NCBI RefSeq assembly: GCF_900102485.1
Contig: NZ_FNBX01000002.1
Location: 215,710 to 279,709 of the forward strand
Length of the DNA stretch: 64,000 nt
DNA from: Desulfovibrio legallii
GTDB taxonomy: Bacteria; Desulfobacterota; Desulfovibrionia; Desulfovibrionales; Desulfovibrionaceae
Direction: 5' to 3'
Shown here piece after piece: positions 60,964 to 64,000 of this stretch (the first letter of the stretch is position 1; each line of letters starts with the position of its first letter). Made by a program: the position numbers and the translations under genes. The notes beneath the pieces are model-generated. The model was not told where the DNA came from, ran no database searches, and saw only the letters and a list, made by a program, of their open reading frames with translations.

Positions 60964-62128
60964 CTTCTTGGCCTTGGCAACCACTGGGCAAATTTACCAG
61001 CCTGTCGGCAACATTACTGGTTATTTTCAGGTCGTCCCGCAGGCAATGTGCGAACATGGGCAGGGTATGCAGGGGCTCCCACACTGGGCGCGTCATGACG
61101 CCTGCCGCATTGCTTGCTTCAAGAAAAGCATCGCGCTCGGCGCGGTTGCAGGTGAGTACGGCGCATAGCCAGTAGTTGCTCACGGCGCCTTCCGGCTCGG
61201 TGATGAATTCCCAAGCAGTTCCGGCGAACAGCCGGGCATAGGCCGTAGCGCGGGCGCGTTTCTCGGCCAGAAAGGCGGGCAGCCTTTCCAACTGTGCGCA
61301 GCCAAGGGCTGCGTTGAGGTTTGGCATGCGAAAGTTCCAGCCTACATGATCATGTCGGTAGAGCCATTTGTGGGGCGTTTTAGCCGTGGTTGTCCAGTGT
61401 TTGGCTTTGGCTCCCAGTGCTATGTCATTGGTGAGGATAGCCCCGCCGCCGCCCGATGTGATAATTTTGTTGCCGTTGAAGGACAGGGCCCCCACGAGGC
61501 CAAAGGTACCGCAGTGTCGCCCCCGGAGTGTGCTACCCACGGCTTCGGCCGCATCTTCCACAAGGGGGATGCCCCAGACGCTGCAAACTTCCACTAGGGC
61601 TTCCATGCGGCAGGGCAGGCCGAAGGTATGCATAGGGATGCAGGCGGCCACGCGTTTTCCCGTGGCCTTGTGAAGGCATCCGTCAGGCCCGGTTTTGCAC
61701 GAGGATTGAAGAAAGGTCTCTACGGCCTGCGGGTTGAGGCCCAAGGTTTCTTTGTCAATATCCAGAAAAACGGGTTCCGCACCCAGATGTGCCACAGCGT
61801 TGGCCGTGGCTACAAAGGAGACGGCCTGCGTCAGCACCAAGTCACCAGCCCTGACGCCCGCAAGAACAAGGCACATTTCCAAGGCCGCAGTGCCATTGAC
61901 ACAGACTACGGCGCGCGCGGCTCCGGTAGTTTTTTCGAGCATCTGCTCAAAACGATTCACATATCCGCCCACAGAAGAAACATAGGTGGAGTCGATGGCG
62001 TCTAGCACATACTTCCGTTCCGCTCCGTGAAACACAGGGGCATGCAGAGGTAGATCGCCTCCAGGGCAGTGGTTGATGCGACGGATTTCGGCTAACAACC
62101 CTGCAAAGGAGTCTTCAGAAATTTCCAT
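60944..62128 (-). CDS. legC: PLP-dependent aminotransferase, LegC type
   Basis: DegT/DnrJ/EryC1-family aminotransferase of about 394 aa that places an amino group at C4 of the 4-keto sugar made by LegB. The N-terminal PLHAPVFHGAERKYVLDAID and SSVGGYVNRFEQMLE pattern is typical of LegC. The PLP lysine is in LSFNGNKIITSGGGG, with VEDAAEAVGS holding the cofactor Asp. The ATG at 62128 follows CAGGGTTGGAC. Confidence 0.88.
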   Translation of the reverse strand: MEISEDSFAGLLAEIRRINHCPGGDLPLHAPVFHGAERKYVLDAIDSTYVSSVGGYVNRFEQMLEKTTGAARAVVCVNGTAALEMCLVLAGVRAGDLVLTQAVSFVATANAVAHLGAEPVFLDIDKETLGLNPQAVETFLQSSCKTGPDGCLHKATGKRVAACIPMHTFGLPCRMEALVEVCSVWGIPLVEDAAEAVGSTLRGRHCGTFGLVGALSFNGNKIITSGGGGAILTNDIALGAKAKHWTTTAKTPHKWLYRHDHVGWNFRMPNLNAALGCAQLERLPAFLAEKRARATAYARLFAGTAWEFITEPEGAVSNYWLCAVLTCNRAERDAFLEASNAAGVMTRPVWEPLHTLPMFAHCLRDDLKITSNVADRLVNLPSGCQGQEDAHNVR

Positions 62129-62149
62129 GTCCAACCCTGTTGCTCTGTA

Positions 62150-63148
62150 TCAAATATTATAGATATTGCTCTTATATCCCGCAAGATTTTCCGGCTTCGA
62201 GAACCACTGCGCCGTCTCTTTAAGTCCACGTTTGAAACCCTCTATTCCTTCATAGGCTGGCTGCCAGCCGGTGATCTTTCGCAGACGTGTGTTGTCAGCC
62301 CAGAGCCGCTCCACTTCGCTTTTTTCGGGGCGTAGCCTTTGTCCATCGCAAATAATTTCAATATTGACACCCATGGCCTTCGCAATGGTGCGCGCCGTAT
62401 CGCCTATGCTGACTTCAAAACCGGAACCGCCATTAAGGACTTCACCGACAACGCGCTGCAAAGGAGCTTCCAGCATAGCCACGAAGGCCGCCGCCGTGTC
62501 GGTCACATAGGTGAAGTCACGGGTAGGGCTCAGGCTGCCCAGTTTGATCCGGCGGGCCCCAGCAGCGATCTGTGTGATGATGGTGGGAATGACCGCCCGC
62601 GCAGACTGGCGTGGCCCGTAAGTGTTGAAGGGCCGTAAGATGGCAACAGGAGTTTCAAACGAGCGGTAAAAACTCAGGGCCAGTTGGTCCGCCGCAATTT
62701 TGGTAGCGGAATACGGTGACTGTCCGTGGATTGGATGTTCTTCCGTAATGGGGACAAAGTGCGCTGTGCCGTATACTTCGCTGGTGGACGTATGGATCAG
62801 TCGCCCAACCCCCAGATCGCGAACTGCCTGGAGCACATTGAGCGTCCCTTTAATATTTGTATCCACATAAGCGTCCGGTGATTGGTAGGAATAGGGAATG
62901 GCAATGAGAGCTGCCAGATGCAGGACCGCTTCACAACCATTTACGGCTATGCGTACGCCGTTAGGGTCACGTACATCGCCGGGGAAAATTTCCATCTGCG
63001 CAGCTAACGGTGATCGATCCAGCCAGCCCCATGAGTTGAAGGAGTTATACTGGACGAAAGCCTTAACGGCATAACCGCGGGTCACAAGCATTTCACAAAG
63101 GTGTGAACCGATGAACCCGTCCGCGCCGGTTACAAGAACTTTTTTCAT
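62150..63148 (-). CDS. legB: NDP-N-acetylglucosamine 4,6-dehydratase, LegB type
   Basis: Extended SDR of 332 aa, the first sugar-modifying enzyme of the set. Cofactor motif VTGADGFIGSHLCEML, HLAALIAIPYSYQSPDAYVD, catalytic TSTSEVYG and YSATKIAAD (YxxxK), and RPFNTYGPRQSARAVIPTI. The long form with IPYSY is characteristic of LegB rather than RmlB or PseB. Most upstream complete gene of the minus-strand cluster; the promoter probably lies in 63149-63264, where I see no clear consensus. Confidence 0.88.
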   Translation of the reverse strand: MKKVLVTGADGFIGSHLCEMLVTRGYAVKAFVQYNSFNSWGWLDRSPLAAQMEIFPGDVRDPNGVRIAVNGCEAVLHLAALIAIPYSYQSPDAYVDTNIKGTLNVLQAVRDLGVGRLIHTSTSEVYGTAHFVPITEEHPIHGQSPYSATKIAADQLALSFYRSFETPVAILRPFNTYGPRQSARAVIPTIITQIAAGARRIKLGSLSPTRDFTYVTDTAAAFVAMLEAPLQRVVGEVLNGGSGFEVSIGDTARTIAKAMGVNIEIICDGQRLRPEKSEVERLWADNTRLRKITGWQPAYEGIEGFKRGLKETAQWFSKPENLAGYKSNIYNI

Positions 63149-63264
63149 GTTGCCTACAGATGAGTTATGCCCTTCGCAGAAACACCTTTCGGGATCCCAG
63201 CATTGGTCGACTTGGACTGCTGCGACGGAGCGGAGTTCGCACTGGCGTTACCCCTATGGATTCA

Positions 63265-63675
63265 TCACGCCAACATCTCAGGCATTGGCGTGCAGGGAGG
63301 CGATTCCCTATTTTTCAAATCCAGATACGCCGCATATGCCGGCAAGACTGCTGCCGGCGTCCCTTCCATGCGTACCGCGCCACCGTCTATCCAGTACACA
63401 TAATCGCAGGCTTCCACCGTACTCAACCTGTGGGCTACCACCACCAATGTCATATGCGCCCGCAGGCTGTGGATGGTCTGCTGGATGGCCTGTTCCGCCG
63501 CGCCGTCCAGGGCGCAGGTGGCCTCGTCAGACAGGATGAACTGCGGATCGTTATACAGCGCGCGGGCAATGGCTACCCGCTGCACCTGGCCGCCGGAAAG
63601 GCGTACGCCGCGTTCACCTATGGCTGTGTCGATATTTTGCTCCAGGTCGTCGGTAGTGTCCAGAATTTTTCGCAC
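63265..63675 (-). pseudogene. 3' stump of an ABC transporter ATP-binding protein
   Basis: About 136 codons with the C-terminal half of an ABC ATPase: signature LSGGQVQRVAIARAL, Walker B-like FILSDEATCALD (Ser where Asp is usual before Glu), and switch histidine VVVAHRLSTVEACDY. Walker A and the membrane domain are missing; the frame upstream of 63675 meets a stop in sequence belonging to an IS256-type element end. It looks like an MsbA/type I exporter cut by the insertion, perhaps originally the exporter of the adjoining glycan cluster. Confidence 0.8.
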
Positions 63676-63792
63676 ATTTCGTAGCGGCCCGCGTGGTCAG
63701 GATTTTTGGGTCTGCCTTAAGGCGCTGGCGCGGGCCTTGCGAGCGGTACATTCAAAGATGCCGCGGCTGCAAGGGCCGTGACAGCGCCGACG

Positions 63793-64000
63793 CTATTCTG
63801 CTTCCTCCCTGGACATGCACAGATACCGCTGTGTGCCCCATTTCTGGCCCGCCATATAGCGCAGCCGGGCCGCTACCAGCATTAAGGCCGCGTGCCCATC
63901 GGGAAAGCTCCCCACCACCCGCGTTCGCCGCCGAATTTCACGATTCAGCCTTTCGAGCGGGTTATTTGTCCGAATATGCCGCCAGTGCGCGGCGGGAAAT
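63793..64000 (-). CDS. IS256-family (Mutator type) transposase, C-terminal end
   Basis: The last 68 codons are visible on the minus strand: AHWRHIRTNNPLERLNREIR followed by RRTRVVGSFPDGHAALMLVA and ARLRYMAGQKWG, the very typical C-terminus of IS256-family transposases with the catalytic-Glu neighbourhood NPLERLNREIRRR. It continues beyond base 64000. The 63680-63792 stretch would contain the IS end. The insertion probably destroyed the ABC transporter gene. Confidence 0.9.
   Translation of the reverse strand, partial: FPAAHWRHIRTNNPLERLNREIRRRTRVVGSFPDGHAALMLVAARLRYMAGQKWGTQRYLCMSREEAE

Overview
The window looks like chromosomal DNA of a high-GC sulfate-reducing bacterium of the Desulfovibrionaceae. 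The basis is inference from gene content: a multihaem c-type cytochrome fused to a cytochrome-b-like membrane domain, HdrD/CCG-type Fe-S proteins, a lactate/glycolate-oxidase-type FAD + Fe-S protein, B12-dependent ribonucleotide reductase and GC-rich codon use. Species cannot be named from sequence alone.

Layout. 0-3.5 kb (+): the 3' part of dihydroorotase (pyrC), a succinate-semialdehyde-type aldehyde dehydrogenase and a MEMO-family protein. 3.5-11.7 kb (mostly -): a large FAD/Fe-S oxidase, a pyrimidine salvage set (upp-uraA-SGNH hydrolase), a DUF362 ferredoxin protein and an exported Ala/Pro-rich protein. 12-15.2 kb: shikimate kinase (+) and nrdJ (-). 15.5-28.5 kb: an acetoin/2,3-butanediol regulon. 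It has a butanediol dehydrogenase and the sigma54 activator AcoR on -, and acoC1, a Lin0512 protein, acoA, acoB, acoX, a small DUF6506-like protein, a diacetyl/acetoin reductase, acoC2 and lpdA on +. Both transcription units have a sigma54 -24/-12 promoter and the same TGTTC-N7-GAACA inverted repeat upstream.

29.2-39.6 kb (+): a lipoate region. A LipB-LipA fusion is followed by an 11-haem membrane cytochrome, a GcvH/LbpA-like lipoyl carrier and an HdrD-like protein. Next comes a second lipoate-assembly set: LplA-DUF116 fusion, LipT-like flavoprotein, LipS1-like and LipS2-like radical SAM proteins. I read the last seven genes as a lipoate-dependent electron-transfer module with its own cofactor assembly line. 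This is the strongest candidate for a new system in the window.

39.8-53.5 kb: surface-glycan genes on - (several GT2-type glycosyltransferases, GT61, GT4, a DUF5672 protein, a capsule-type protein). They are interrupted by a histidine acid phosphatase (-) and by argA-argF (+). The part from about 50 to 53.6 kb is clearly AT-richer. 53.5-54.5 kb: a decayed IS3-family element beside the C-terminal stump of a probable LIC12162-family transferase. 54.7-63.1 kb (-): a nine-gene set with the composition of a GDP-sugar legionaminic acid pathway (legB, legC, legH, legI, legG, ptmE-like, Gfo/Idh, legF, ptmA). It is preceded by an ABC-transporter stump and the 3' end of an IS256-family transposase at the window edge.

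Intergenic DNA is rich in unexplained repeats: a two-armed tandem-repeat hairpin element at about 3.5 and 12.6 kb, a roughly 97-bp dispersed repeat at 16.9 and 45.1 kb with a related tail at 12.8 kb, a roughly 120-bp direct duplication at 28.5 kb, and a C-rich/A-rich motif near 3.7, 7.0 and 12.7 kb. No tRNA, rRNA or CRISPR array was seen.
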